61,029 bases of DNA from Acidobacteriota bacterium (GTDB lineage: Bacteria; Acidobacteriota; Terriglobia; UBA7540). Below are positions 46,713 through 56,520 of the stretch, in pieces. The stretch spans positions 1-61,029 of the forward strand of contig CADDZJ010000014.1 in assembly GCA_902812415.1 (NCBI GenBank), given 5' to 3'. The notes beneath the pieces are model-generated. The model did no database searches, was not told where the DNA came from, and worked only from the letters and a program-made list of their open reading frames with translations. Made by a program: the position numbers and the translations under genes. Positions within the stretch are counted from its first letter, which is position 1. Each line of letters opens with the position of its first letter.

Positions 46713-47876
46713 ATGGCGCATTCGGGAAAATTGCTGTTCGAGCTCTTTGTGATGTTCGCGGGAGCCAAGCTTCTGGCGGAAATCTTTGAACGGCTCCGCC
46801 AGCCTACCGTGATCGGCGAAATCATTGCCGGCATGCTCCTGGGGCCTTCTCTCCTCGGCCTTGTCCATCCGGATGAGTTTAACCTGGGCGTGGCGGAAGT
46901 GGGGGCCATCTTCCTGCTCTTTGTGGTAGGGCTTGAGACCAAACCGCGCGACCTGATGAAGGTGGGCGGAACGGCGACTCTGGTTGCCACATCAGGCGTC
47001 GCAATCCCGTTTATCCTGGGCTTTCTGTATGTGCGGGCCATCCACCATATCCTGGTTGAATCGATTTTTGTCGGGGCGGCCATGGTTGCCACCAGCGTGG
47101 GCATCACGGCCCGCGTGCTGGCTGACCTGGGGGTTCTCCAGACGCGAGCCGCGCGCGTTATCTTGGCCGCAGCCGTGCTCGATGACATCCTTGGCATGAT
47201 TGTGCTTGCCGTGGTCAGCAGCCTCTCGACGGGGAAAATCCATTATGCTTCGCTGATCACCGTCAGCGTGGAAGCTGTCTTGTTCTCGCTGCTGGTCATT
47301 GTGTTGGGTCCGAGGGTGGTGGGCCGCGCAGGGCCCGTCATTGCTAAAGTTCGCATGCAGAATGCGGCCTTCATTCTTTCCATTATTCTCTGCCTGGGGC
47401 TGTCACTGGCTTTTGTCTATATCGGCATGGCTGCAATTATCGGAGCATTTCTGGCGGGATTGGCGCTGGCGGAATATAGTGAGGCATGGAAATTGCAGGA
47501 AAACGCCCATCCGATTTACGAGTTTCTGGCTCCATTCTTCTTTGTAATGCTGGGGGTTCAGATTGAGATTAAGAGTCTTGCGACGCCCGGGTTGCTGCCC
47601 ATCATTGTTGTCATATCCGTTCTGGCCATCATCAGCAAGATGATCGGATGCGGCCTTGGGGCGGCTCAGCTTGGCTGGAAGGATGCTCTGCGGGTGGGCA
47701 TCGGCATGGTCCCGCGCGGTGAGGTGGGCCTGATCGTGGCAGCCGTCGGCCTGAACCTGCACACCATCTCCGATGCCATCTACGCGGTCGTCTTGTTTAT
47801 GAGCATGATCACAACTCTGTTTGCGCCTCCAGCTTTAAGACTGGTGCTAAGACGCGCCCCAGGAAAAGCGATGTGA
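46713..47876 (+). CDS. CPA2-family cation/proton antiporter
   Basis: 387 residues, about 12 membrane helices. Marker segments: LRQPTVIGEIIAGMLLGPSLL, FVVGLETKPRDL, AAVLDDILGMIVLAVVSS (ion-binding Asp pair DD) and GMVPRGEVGLIVAAVGL. It fits Na+/H+ or K+/H+ exchangers without a regulatory C-terminal domain. Convergent with the PspC gene. Confidence 0.9.
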   Translation: MAHSGKLLFELFVMFAGAKLLAEIFERLRQPTVIGEIIAGMLLGPSLLGLVHPDEFNLGVAEVGAIFLLFVVGLETKPRDLMKVGGTATLVATSGVAIPFILGFLYVRAIHHILVESIFVGAAMVATSVGITARVLADLGVLQTRAARVILAAAVLDDILGMIVLAVVSSLSTGKIHYASLITVSVEAVLFSLLVIVLGPRVVGRAGPVIAKVRMQNAAFILSIILCLGLSLAFVYIGMAAIIGAFLAGLALAEYSEAWKLQENAHPIYEFLAPFFFVMLGVQIEIKSLATPGLLPIIVVISVLAIISKMIGCGLGAAQLGWKDALRVGIGMVPRGEVGLIVAAVGLNLHTISDAIYAVVLFMSMITTLFAPPALRLVLRRAPGKAM

Positions 47877-47901
47877 CGGCGCTCATGGAGGTCCGGAGCG
47901 G

Positions 47902-48222
47902 TTACGTGGCCGTTACAGGGCGGTTTTCGGTTGCGGTTGATTTCTCCTCCGCCTTTTCCGAAGGCATGATGAGCCATGCGATCACGTAGCCGATCAGCCC
48001 CCATCCGCCGACTAGGGCCAGCATTACCCAAATCAGCCGCACCAGGGTGACGTCCACATCGAGGTATTTTGCGAAGCCGCCGCAGACACCGGCAATCTTC
48101 TTGTCATCGGCGGCAAGTGTCAATTTTTTGTTGGCCCGAGGGCCGCCGCGAACGGCAGCTCCGCACTGGCAGCAGAAACTTATCTCGTCCGGTTGCTCTT
48201 TTCCACACTGAGGGCAATACAT
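47902..48222 (-). CDS. PspC-domain protein with N-terminal zinc ribbon
   Basis: 106 residues: a zinc ribbon with CPQCG and CCQCG, then a PspC domain ([19 protein letters not shown] and a membrane helix [25 protein letters not shown]). PspC proteins report on or respond to membrane stress. The ribbon fusion is common in this protein type. Confidence 0.9.
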   Translation of the reverse strand: MYCPQCGKEQPDEISFCCQCGAAVRGGPRANKKLTLAADDKKIAGVCGGFAKYLDVDVTLVRLIWVMLALVGGWGLIGYVIAWLIMPSEKAEEKSTATENRPVTAT

Positions 48223-48465
48223 AACTATGACCTCCGCTCTGCTTGAATTCCGTTCGCTCTATGATACGTCAGTTGACCCGGAAAAGTTCCCTCGCTTTAC
48301 TCCTATGAGACGAATAAGATGCGAGCTTGGATTCCCCATCGAACCATCGGCTTGAGAAACAACAGTCTTTCGGATGAAACGGATGTTTAAGCGAGTTGCG
48401 ATTGGTTTCGTATTAACGCATGCGATTGTAGGATAATATCTTTGAAACCCTCGTAAGCAGGAGCT

Positions 48466-49509
48466 ATGTCGAAAGGCAGTCATCACGTCCATTTGGGGGC
48501 AGGGAGCCTGCATCGCATCAACTGGCACGTTCCTGCGCCGCTTAAGGTCTTCACCCCCGGCACGTCGCTCAGGCGCAGGGTTGCCTATAGCCTGGGCATT
48601 GTCCGGCTCATCCTGGCCCCGATCATTCTGCTGGCGGTGTACTATCTGTTTGCCATGAGCCGGATTGTGGACCGAATTGTCAGCACGGACGCTCAGGTGG
48701 CGACCCTGGCAGAGAATCTTTCCATCGCCATGCTTAATGCCCGGCGGATGGAGCTTAACTACTTTCTTTTGCACGACCCTGACGACCTGAGGGCCAGTCA
48801 TGATGCTTTGGACTCGATGGAGCAAACGCTGAAGCAGTGCCAGCAGCTTCAGCCGACTGAGAGACAATCGGTTGATGAGATTGAACGGCAGCTTCAAATT
48901 TACCGTCAGCGGCTGAACCAGGCCGTGCAGCGCGTGGGCAATAGCCGGGAATCGCCCACCCGGCGCCTGCAGGACGCGGTGCGAGCCTACGAGCAAAATC
49001 TGAATGACCTTCTGAAGCAGTCCCGCAGAGTAAGCCGGGCTCAGTTGTTGGAAGACCTGCGAACCCAGATCGGGTCTTTTGATAACCAGGTCGGGGCGGC
49101 GCTGGCGGCGGGCGATCCGGTTTTGCGCCAGGCTACCGATGACCTCCAGGCCTCGAGTGATGCTATCTTAAAACTTTCGTCGCAGCTTGAGCGCGATAGC
49201 TGGGCCCGTGTGCGCCAGGATCATCAGAAAGCCCGCCACCTGTGGGAGCAGGCTGAATGGGTGCTCGTCATCGTCTCAGTGCTGGTGATCCTGTTGAGCA
49301 TTCTGGTCAGCATCATTCTGCCTCATCAAGTTGTCAAGCCTTTGATGGACCTGAAGGCGGCTGTGGACCACGCGGCCGCCGGTAATTACGAGATCGAATT
49401 TGACGTGCAAGGCAAAGGCGAAGTAGCCCAGCTTGCGCATAGTGTACGCGACTTGATCGCTCATGTAAGCGAAAAGAAAGAAGAGACAAAAGTGAATCGC
49501 GGAAGTTGA
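48466..49509 (+). CDS. HAMP-domain membrane sensor without output domain
   Basis: 347 residues; GCAGGAGCT precedes ATG 48466. Membrane helices at about 42-64 and 264-287 enclose a periplasmic helical sensor of about 200 residues (coiled, with LNARRMELNYFLLHDPDDL). A HAMP domain follows (VKPLMDLKAAVDHAAAGNYE, VQGKGEVAQLAHSVRDLIAHV), and the protein ends soon after. It has no kinase, cyclase or methyl-accepting domain, so the HAMP would have to signal through a partner protein. Confidence 0.8.
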   Translation: MSKGSHHVHLGAGSLHRINWHVPAPLKVFTPGTSLRRRVAYSLGIVRLILAPIILLAVYYLFAMSRIVDRIVSTDAQVATLAENLSIAMLNARRMELNYFLLHDPDDLRASHDALDSMEQTLKQCQQLQPTERQSVDEIERQLQIYRQRLNQAVQRVGNSRESPTRRLQDAVRAYEQNLNDLLKQSRRVSRAQLLEDLRTQIGSFDNQVGAALAAGDPVLRQATDDLQASSDAILKLSSQLERDSWARVRQDHQKARHLWEQAEWVLVIVSVLVILLSILVSIILPHQVVKPLMDLKAAVDHAAAGNYEIEFDVQGKGEVAQLAHSVRDLIAHVSEKKEETKVNRGS

Positions 49510-49602
49510 TTTGAGTCCTGAGCGCAATATGGGCCGGCGGCTTACCCAAGGGATGAAAGTCGCGCGGATGTTCTCCGCGCGCAAGCGGGGGCTGGCCCAT
49601 GG

Positions 49603-49622
49603 ATTCCCGCTTGCTCGGGAAT
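49603..49622. repeat. REP-like palindrome
   Basis: ATTCCCG-CTTGCT-CGGGAAT, same family as 40234 and 56260, in the gap before bacterioferritin. Confidence 0.6.
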
Positions 49623-49733
49623 GACGGGCACGAATGATTTTCGAGCGAGCGCCGAAAGAGCGCGCGAAAGGAATTAGCCTTCCTGCACGCGTCCTCAAAC
49701 AGGACGAATTCCATCAAAAAGGAGAAGCGAACG

Positions 49734-50210
49734 GTGAAAGGGAAACCGGAAGTCCTCGACAAATTGGCCGAGATGTTGAAAGAAGAACTGGGTGCGATCA
49801 GCCAGTATTTTGTGCATGCGGAAATGTGCGAAAACTGGGGTTACAAGCACTTGAGCGATCTCATTAAGAAGCAGGCGATTGGGGAGATGAAGCATGCGGA
49901 AAAGCTCATCGAGCGGATGCTGTTTCTCGAAGGGATGCCCAACATGGCGGATCTTCCGAAACTGAATATCGGCAAAAACGTGAAGCAGCAGCTTGAAAAC
50001 GATCTGGAGCTCGAACTGAGCGCCGTCGCCGCTTACAACCAGGCCGTGGCCCAATGCCAGAAGGCGGGCGATCATTCATCCGCGGAGTTGCTGAAGGAAC
50101 TGCTTGAGGATGAGGAAGAGCACGTTGACTTTCTGGAATCGCAACTGGGCATCATTAAAGACGTTGGCCTGGAGAATTACCTGATCGAGCAGATGAAGGA
50201 TGAGGAATGA
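49734..50210 (+). CDS. bfr: Bacterioferritin
   Basis: 158 residues; GTG start with AAAGGAGAAGCGAACG upstream. Ferroxidase ligands stand at canonical positions: Glu18, Glu51 and His54, with ELELSAV and DEEEHVDFL giving the second set. Met52 is kept as the likely haem ligand. It stores iron in a 24-mer shell. The next gene starts 50 bases downstream on the same strand. Confidence 0.95.
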   Translation: MKGKPEVLDKLAEMLKEELGAISQYFVHAEMCENWGYKHLSDLIKKQAIGEMKHAEKLIERMLFLEGMPNMADLPKLNIGKNVKQQLENDLELELSAVAAYNQAVAQCQKAGDHSSAELLKELLEDEEEHVDFLESQLGIIKDVGLENYLIEQMKDEE

Positions 50211-50259
50211 GCGGGAACCCGAACGCGGGAATAAAATTCATTCATACAGTCGTGGTGCC

Positions 50260-51189
50260 ATGGAACAAGTGAAAATCATCGAATGCCCGCGGGATGCCTG
50301 GCAAGGACTACCGAGGATCATTCCCACCGAGGCTAAGGTGGCTTATCTGCGGAAGCTCATCGAGGCTGGATTTCGGCACCTCGACGCCGTCAGCTTTGTG
50401 GCGCCGAAGTACGTTCCGCAAATGGGAGACAGCGAGAAAGTCCTCCAGGAATTGAAAGCTCTGGGCTTGCTTTCACCTCGCAGCAACGGTCATGCCGGCG
50501 CATCTTTTGAGGGGAAAGAGGTCGCGCGAGGCGTGGAGATCATCGGCATTATTGTGAACGAGCAGGGGCTTGAGCGCGCGCTGGCGGCGCCGGGGGTGAA
50601 GACCCTGGGTTACCCGTACTCCGTGTCGGCGAATTTTCGCAGGCAGAACGCGAATATGTCGCAGTCGGAATCGCGAGCGCTGGTGAAGAAATTGGAGCAG
50701 GCTGCGAGAGCCGCGGGTCTGAATCTGGTGGTCTACATTTCGATGGCCTTTGGCAATCCCTTCGGAGAGCCGTGGAGCCCGGAAGTGACCGTTGATGCGC
50801 TTGAATGGCTGAAAGGCATTGGGGTGAAATCTGTCTCGCTGGCGGATACGGTCGGGGTGGCTCAACCGGAAGAAGTTTCCCAGCTTTTTCGCGCGGCTCG
50901 AGAAAGCGCGCCGGAGATCGAGTTGGGAGTGCACCTGCACAGCCGGCCTGAAAATGCCGCTGAAAAGGTCTTGGCGGCTTTTGAGGCTGGTTGCCGGCGC
51001 TTTGATGGCGCGCTCACCGGTCTGGGTGGGTGCCCATTTGCCGGCGATGCACTGGTGGGGAATCTTCCGACGGAAGTGGTGGTTCCAACTCTGGCCGCGA
51101 AGGGCGCTTCAACAGGCATTGAGCCCTGGGCTATGCTCTCCGCCATTGAAGCGGCCAAGGAAATTAGCCGCAAGTACGCGAATTCGTAA
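50260..51189 (+). CDS. mvaB: Hydroxymethylglutaryl-CoA lyase
   Basis: 309 residues from ATG 50260. TIM-barrel motifs: VKIIECPRDAWQGL, SFVAPKYVPQMGD, SLADTVGVA, HLHSRPENA and the signature GLGGCPFAGDA with its catalytic Cys. It splits HMG-CoA into acetyl-CoA and acetoacetate at the end of leucine breakdown. The next gene, 44 bases on, is an enoyl-CoA hydratase that fits the preceding pathway step. Confidence 0.9.
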   Translation: MEQVKIIECPRDAWQGLPRIIPTEAKVAYLRKLIEAGFRHLDAVSFVAPKYVPQMGDSEKVLQELKALGLLSPRSNGHAGASFEGKEVARGVEIIGIIVNEQGLERALAAPGVKTLGYPYSVSANFRRQNANMSQSESRALVKKLEQAARAAGLNLVVYISMAFGNPFGEPWSPEVTVDALEWLKGIGVKSVSLADTVGVAQPEEVSQLFRAARESAPEIELGVHLHSRPENAAEKVLAAFEAGCRRFDGALTGLGGCPFAGDALVGNLPTEVVVPTLAAKGASTGIEPWAMLSAIEAAKEISRKYANS

Positions 51190-51233
51190 ACAGCGCCACA
51201 GACTCTTGCATCCATTCTTTTAAGCCTGCAAAG

Positions 51234-52052
51234 ATGACGACGTATCACACGCTCCGGCTCGATCATGATGACCGGATCGCCACCCTTACGCTGAACCGGC
51301 CCGAGAAGCGCAACGCGCTCTCCCCGGAGATGATGGCTGAATTGCATGCCGCTCTTGATGAAATCGAGAGGAGTTCGGCGCGCGTGGCGATCGTGACCGG
51401 AACAGGGAAGTCGTTTTGCGCCGGAATGGACCTGGCGGCGCTCGAAAGCATGGCCACGCAGTCCGGCGCGAAATCGAGTTCAGCCGCAACGACTCCTTCC
51501 GAGGAAGCCCTGGCCGATTCGCGCCGAATTGCGGATTTATTCCGTCATGTTTATGATTTCCCGAAGCCTCTCATTGCCGCAGTCAATGGCCATGCGGTTG
51601 CCGGCGGCTGCGGGCTTGCAATGCTCGGCGATTTTACGCTCGCCGTCCCCGAAGCGAAGTTCGGTTATACCGAGGTTCGAGTCGGCTTTATGCCGGCGTT
51701 TGTCACCCTGTTTCTCATCCGCCAGATCGGAGAAAAACGCGCGCGCGATTTACTGCTGAGCGGCCGAATTCTGGGGGCGGAAGAAGCCCTGCGGCTCGGA
51801 TTAGTGAATGAGGTCGTCGCCTCGGAAAAGCTTGCTGATCGAGCGCGCGAACTGGCGGGCCAGTTACTAGCCGCAAGCCCCACCAGCCTGCGCTTTACCA
51901 AGCGGTTGATCTCTGATTTCTCACGCGAAGAGCTGGACCGTGAGCTGGAAATCGCCGTTCAGACCAGCGCTCGCATCCGCTCGACCGCCGATTTTCGTGA
52001 AGGTCTGCGGGCCTTTCTTGAAAAACGCTCGCCGCAATGGAACGATCGGTAA
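51234..52052 (+). CDS. Enoyl-CoA hydratase, probably methylglutaconyl-CoA hydratase
   Basis: 272 residues. Crotonase motifs: LTLNRPEKRNALSPEMM, FCAGMDLAAL, KPLIAAVNGHAVAGGCGLAM and KFGYTEVRVGFMPAFV. The last, with the PA-type loop instead of PGxGGTQ, resembles methylglutaconyl-CoA hydratases. Position right after HMG-CoA lyase supports a role in leucine degradation. General enoyl-CoA hydratase activity is the alternative. Confidence 0.85.
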   Translation: MTTYHTLRLDHDDRIATLTLNRPEKRNALSPEMMAELHAALDEIERSSARVAIVTGTGKSFCAGMDLAALESMATQSGAKSSSAATTPSEEALADSRRIADLFRHVYDFPKPLIAAVNGHAVAGGCGLAMLGDFTLAVPEAKFGYTEVRVGFMPAFVTLFLIRQIGEKRARDLLLSGRILGAEEALRLGLVNEVVASEKLADRARELAGQLLAASPTSLRFTKRLISDFSREELDRELEIAVQTSARIRSTADFREGLRAFLEKRSPQWNDR

Positions 52053-52084
52053 AGGTTCAATGATATTCAGGGCGAAACCTGCAA

Positions 52085-52531
52085 TCAGAAGCTCACGTAG
52101 GTAGGGGTAATTTGGGGAGGACCTTCGTTCCATTCCGCGGGAAGGTGTTCGAAGGTGAAGTGTAAAGGTTGCGTCTGGCCTGCTTTGAGGGGAGGCATTT
52201 TCGGAGTGATTGGATGCTCCGTTTCCCGCAATACCACTTGCCCAAAGGGATCCATAAAGGTCAGGTTCAAGTCCAACTCACGGACATCGTGAGACCCTTT
52301 GTTCACCAGTTGACCCTCAAAGTAGTAGAGCGTGTCGCCCAGGAAATTTGAAGCCGCGCTCATCTTCGGATCGAGCACTTCAATCTGCTTGAGATAGTCT
52401 TTTTCCGCTGCGCTCATGGGATGACGGGCAAGGGGCGCGGGCCGGGCATGGCGATGCTGGGCCCATACGTAAATGGCTACGACAATAGCCAGCACGATGA
52501 CGGAAAGCGCAAACCATTTCCTCGACGACAA
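52085..52531 (-). CDS. Membrane-anchored hypothetical protein (DUF2393-like)
   Basis: 148 residues: one N-terminal membrane helix (WFALSVIVLAIVVAIYVWAQ), then a beta-rich domain with LYYFEGQLVNKGSHDVRELD and LRETEHPITPKMPPLKAGQTQ. It resembles single-domain fibronectin-like proteins that cover secreted regions. It lies just downstream of the tldE gene on the same strand. Function unknown. Confidence 0.7.
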   Translation of the reverse strand: MSSRKWFALSVIVLAIVVAIYVWAQHRHARPAPLARHPMSAAEKDYLKQIEVLDPKMSAASNFLGDTLYYFEGQLVNKGSHDVRELDLNLTFMDPFGQVVLRETEHPITPKMPPLKAGQTQPLHFTFEHLPAEWNEGPPQITPTYVSF

Positions 52532-52535
52532 GCGT

Positions 52536-53894
52536 TCATACTCCTGCCACGGTAAGCCCTTCGATCAAAAGCGAGGGTGAGGCGAGCGCGCTGCGAAATT
52601 CGAGATCCGACCCGATCAGAGCGATATGGTTTAGCATCTCTGGCAGACTGCCGGCAATAGTGACTTCCTCCACCGGATAGGCCAACTCTCCATTTTCGAT
52701 CCACATGCCAGCGGCTCCGCGCGAATAATCGCCGGTGACGATGTTAACTCCAAAGCCGATTAGTTCGGTGACGTAAAGCCCCGCTTTGACGGAGCGCAGC
52801 ATCTCCTCGGCCGTATACTGGCCGGGTTCAAGATAGAAATTTTTGGCGCCCACGGCAGGAGGCCCCGCCACGCCACGCGCAGCATTGCCTGTGGTTTTCA
52901 GATTGAGTTTGCGGGCGGTATAGGCATTGAGCAGATAATTTTCCAGGACGCCCTTGCGGATGACCGGCGTGATGCTGGCAGGAATCCCCTCGTCATCAAA
53001 GGGCCGCGACCCGAATCCGCCCGGGCGCACGCCGTCATCCAGAGCGGTGATATTTTCGCCCGCCACGCGCTGCCCTAGCTTGCCGGCAAGAAACGATGCG
53101 CCGCGGTAGATGGCGTCTCCACGAACAGCCTCAAAGATGTGGCCGATGAGGGATCGAGCGGTTTCCGAATCAAAAATCACAGGAACACGGCAGGTGGCGA
53201 CCTTGCGCGCGCCCAGTCTGCGAACTGCGCGCTGCGCCGCCTTGCGCCCGACCGATTCGGGAGATTCCAACGCCGTCGCGCTCCGGGCCACGGTATACCA
53301 GTAGTCGCGTTGCATGCCGCCTTGTGAGCCGTTCACAGCTACCGGAACCACAGAAAGCCCGCAATAAGAAGACTGATAACTTCCCATAAAACCCAGCGAG
53401 TTGGCATAAGTTTTGCTGCCAGCGCTGGCTTCAAAGGAAGCTCCTTCGGAATTCCGAATGCGCGGGTCAGCGGCGAATGCAGCGTCCTCAGCCCGGCGCG
53501 CCCATTCCATGCGCTCTTCTGTCGAAAGCTTTGCAACATCAGGAGAATAGAGTTGAAGGTCGCCTTCGTAGCGTCCCAGTTGTTGCGCCTCGGGCAAGCC
53601 TGCTGCCGGGTCTTCTGAGGTGACCCGCGCCATGCTGAGCGTTCTTTCAACAAGCCGGTCAAGGGATGACCGCGAAAAGTCCTGCGAATATGAGCTGGCG
53701 CTTCGGGTTCCGAGAAAGATGCGGAGTCCCAGAGCTTTGGAAGCAGCCTCCTTCAGGCTTTCGGTTTTCCCCATGCGGATGGTCGCGGAAAATTCCTCCG
53801 CTTCCCGAATCACAACATCCGCTGCTGTCGCGCCGGCTGACATTGCGCGCTGAATAAGGTTTCGTGCAAGCTGTTCAAGTTGAGTTTCAGACAT
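52536..53894 (-). CDS. pmbA: TldE/PmbA metalloprotease subunit
   Basis: About 452 residues from MSETQLEQLAR; an ATG at 53909 is also possible. Family segments: ADVVIREAEEFSATIRMGKTESLKEA, SGASFEASAG-type centre, TARSLIGHIFEAVRGDAIYRGAS and YTARKLNLKTTGNAARG. It lacks the HExxxH site, as TldE does, and pairs with TldD upstream. The heterodimer degrades unfolded peptides and matures some peptide antibiotics. Confidence 0.9.
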   Translation of the reverse strand: MSETQLEQLARNLIQRAMSAGATAADVVIREAEEFSATIRMGKTESLKEAASKALGLRIFLGTRSASSYSQDFSRSSLDRLVERTLSMARVTSEDPAAGLPEAQQLGRYEGDLQLYSPDVAKLSTEERMEWARRAEDAAFAADPRIRNSEGASFEASAGSKTYANSLGFMGSYQSSYCGLSVVPVAVNGSQGGMQRDYWYTVARSATALESPESVGRKAAQRAVRRLGARKVATCRVPVIFDSETARSLIGHIFEAVRGDAIYRGASFLAGKLGQRVAGENITALDDGVRPGGFGSRPFDDEGIPASITPVIRKGVLENYLLNAYTARKLNLKTTGNAARGVAGPPAVGAKNFYLEPGQYTAEEMLRSVKAGLYVTELIGFGVNIVTGDYSRGAAGMWIENGELAYPVEEVTIAGSLPEMLNHIALIGSDLEFRSALASPSLLIEGLTVAGV

Positions 53895-53922
53895 GAGTGA
53901 GGAATGCATTCCCAGCGCAAAG

Positions 53923-55380
53923 TTATAAGAACGAATTCGCCGCCCGTGGCGCTGTGCCACCCACGGTCAACCGGCTGACCTTAAGGGTTGGAATGCCCAC
54001 CCCGACCGGTACGCTTTGGCCCTCCTTGCCGCAGGTTCCAATGCCAGGGTCAAGCCGCAGATCGTTTCCCACGGCGGTGACGCGCGTGAGCGCCGTAGGG
54101 CCATCGCCGATCAGCGTGGCTCCCTTCACCGGCGCCGTCACTTTTCCATCTTCAATCAGGTAGGCTTCCGAAGCGGAGAACACAAACTTGCCGTTGGTAA
54201 TATCCACCTGTCCGCCGCCGAAGTAGACGGCGTAAAGGCCGTGTTTCACGGAACGGATGATATCCTGCGGATCATCCTTGCCCGCCAGCATATAGGTGTT
54301 GGTCATGCGCGGCATGGGGATATGCTCGTAGCTTTGTCGTCGCCCATTGCCGGTGCGTTCGGCCTTCATCACATTCGCGCTCAGCTTGTCCTGGATGTAG
54401 CCGCGCAGGATGCCGTTTTCAATAAGGACAGTCTGATGCGTCGGCGCGCCTTCATCATCCACATTGAGCGACCCCCGCCGATTGGGAACCGTGCCGTCGT
54501 CCACAACGGTGCAAATCTCCGAAGCCACCCGCTGGCCAATTCGCCCGCTGAAGGCGGAAATCCCTTTGCGATTAAAGTCGGCCTCAAGACCGTGACCAAT
54601 AGCCTCGTGCAGCAAAATGCCAGGCCAGCCGGGAGCGAGCACCACTTCCATCTCGCCCGCCGGAGCCTCGCGGGCATCCAGTTGGACAATCGCCTGGCGC
54701 GCGGCTTCGCGCGCATAAGATTCGGGTGAATGATCGCCCTCGAAAAACTCCAAGCCCACGCGCCCGCCGCCGCCGTAGGACCCGGATTGAACGTTTCCGT
54801 TCTGCCGGGCGATGGTGAAAATGTTCATCCGCACCAGGGGTTGAAAATCGGTCACCGACCGGCCATCGGATCCGGCGATCAGCACGTGTCGCACCTGGTC
54901 GCCGTAGGTGACCCGTACCTGCTGGATGCGCGGATCGTAGGCGCGAGCGGCGACATCCGCTCGTTTGACCAGTTCGAGCTTCTCGGCAAGATCGTGATGG
55001 GTAGCCGGAGAAACAACCGGGTAAAAATTGTGGGCCGGAGGCGATGCAGAACTGACCCCGGCGGTCGAAACCCGCGCCGGGCCGCTCGCAATCCGGGCGG
55101 CAATGCGCGCAACGTTCAGAATCCTGGCGGGCTCGAGATCGTCCGTATAGGCGTAGCCGGTCTGCTCCCCGGCAAGAACGCGCACGCCGCAGCCCATCGA
55201 GATGCCCTCGGTGGCTGTCTTCACCAGGGATTCATCCACAACAATCGAGGAAGTTGTGGTGTGCTCAAAATAGAGATCGGCGTAATCACCGCCTTCGGAA
55301 AGCGCTGCGGCTAGATATCGGTCAAGGTCTATCGGCGTGATGCCGTAGGTATCCTGAAAGAATGTATCGGAGGAGTTCAT
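53923..55380 (-). CDS. tldD: TldD metalloprotease subunit
   Basis: 485 residues with the active-site motif HEAIGH at 258-263 and nearby GLEADF. N-terminal ADLYFEHTTTSSIVVDESLVKTATEG and C-terminal DRLTxGGTAPRA-like end match TldD. Its stop is 28 bases before the TldE start, forming a two-gene operon. Confidence 0.95.
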   Translation of the reverse strand: MNSSDTFFQDTYGITPIDLDRYLAAALSEGGDYADLYFEHTTTSSIVVDESLVKTATEGISMGCGVRVLAGEQTGYAYTDDLEPARILNVARIAARIASGPARVSTAGVSSASPPAHNFYPVVSPATHHDLAEKLELVKRADVAARAYDPRIQQVRVTYGDQVRHVLIAGSDGRSVTDFQPLVRMNIFTIARQNGNVQSGSYGGGGRVGLEFFEGDHSPESYAREAARQAIVQLDAREAPAGEMEVVLAPGWPGILLHEAIGHGLEADFNRKGISAFSGRIGQRVASEICTVVDDGTVPNRRGSLNVDDEGAPTHQTVLIENGILRGYIQDKLSANVMKAERTGNGRRQSYEHIPMPRMTNTYMLAGKDDPQDIIRSVKHGLYAVYFGGGQVDITNGKFVFSASEAYLIEDGKVTAPVKGATLIGDGPTALTRVTAVGNDLRLDPGIGTCGKEGQSVPVGVGIPTLKVSRLTVGGTAPRAANSFL

Positions 55381-55565
55381 GAAACGCGTATCGTGTTTGA
55401 AGCCCTGCCTGGAGCTGCCTTCAAAGTTTACGCTAGCATTGGGGGTGGTGAGGTGTCAATTTGCAGTCAGATCGATGCTGAATCGCCTTGGCTTGATACA
55501 CAAATGACGGCGGTCGGCCCCCTTTTGCGGCGGCGTTGGATTATGGACGGCGCTCGCACACGCCC

Positions 55566-56159
55566 TCACCAGCGGCCGAAGCGCAAGACGAGACCGGTTG
55601 AAATCCGGGTATCGTTCTGCGGATTGCCGCTGAAATTAATGCGGAGATAATCCGCCTGGATCAGGTGAATCCAGATGTGGCGAGTGGCTTTCACATTGAC
55701 TCCTCCGCCGAGGGCCATGGCAAAATCATTTTCTTCGAGCCGCGTGGGGCCGCACACGCTGCTCGGGCAGACGCTGGGCGACGTAGGCACTTCCGCCACG
55801 CCATTGACTCCGCCAAAGAGCGCATGAACGTAAGGTTCGACCCGAGGCAGGCTGAGAATATTGAAGCGGGGACCGTAAAGCGCGGAAAATTTGGGCACGA
55901 AATGGCGGCTGCCGTCCGGCGCCACCATGGGTGAGATTCCGTAGTGATTGCTGAAGTCGGCTTCCGCGCCCAGGGAACCAATCAGATGGACGGACATCGA
56001 GGCTTCCCAGCCGTTTGCATTCGACCCCATATTCGGAGCGTTGTTATTCACTCGCAGGTAGGAATAGCCGCCAAAAAACTCCACTTGAGCGAAAGTTCTT
56101 GGCGCTGAAAACAGAAAAAAGGCGAACATCAAAGTGAGGTATACCGGCAGCTTGCGCAT
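55566..56159 (-). CDS. OmpA-like outer-membrane beta-barrel protein
   Basis: 197 residues with a signal peptide (YLTLMFAFFLFSAPRTFAQ). The mature part alternates strands and turns, starting VEFFGGYSYLRVNNN and ending STGLVLRFGRW. The terminal aromatic residue is typical of barrel proteins. It has a Cys pair (SVCPSSVCG) in a loop. Probably an 8-stranded barrel of unknown role. Confidence 0.8.
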   Translation of the reverse strand: MRKLPVYLTLMFAFFLFSAPRTFAQVEFFGGYSYLRVNNNAPNMGSNANGWEASMSVHLIGSLGAEADFSNHYGISPMVAPDGSRHFVPKFSALYGPRFNILSLPRVEPYVHALFGGVNGVAEVPTSPSVCPSSVCGPTRLEENDFAMALGGGVNVKATRHIWIHLIQADYLRINFSGNPQNDTRISTGLVLRFGRW

Positions 56160-56520
56160 CGTGTTCTTGAACGTCTCCCTTCTGAATATCTGTCATGCCA
56201 ATCACCGACAAATTCAGAGTAGCCGTTGTGGCTGAAGAAGGTCAAACTTTAGAGGTGGATTCCCGCTTGCGCGGGAAGGGCTGGCATCGATGATTTTTTG
56301 AAAGAGGCCGAGCCCTGTCACCCTGACGCCGAATGGCTGGTAAGGGCTCAGCGTGACATCATCGAGGGTTTTTCAGTAATGCGTCAAAAAAGCGGCGTTA
56401 AGGGGTAATCTCCATTTCCCAGGCGCAACGACAATCTGTGGGGTGATGAGTGCATGCGATACAGACATACACGGTGGGTTGTCTGAGCGCCGTGGCAATA
56501 TGGGCTTGGTGGATGATCAA
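56160..56520. other. Gap with REP-like palindrome
   Basis: About 360 bases between co-directional genes. It contains the palindrome at 56260-56277 and a nearby second imperfect inverted pair (CCTGACGCCGAATGG ... CAGCGTGAC). No gene. Confidence 0.5.
56260..56277. repeat. REP-like palindrome
   Basis: TTCCCGC-TTGC-GCGGGAA; same family as the copies at 40234 and 49603. Confidence 0.6.
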
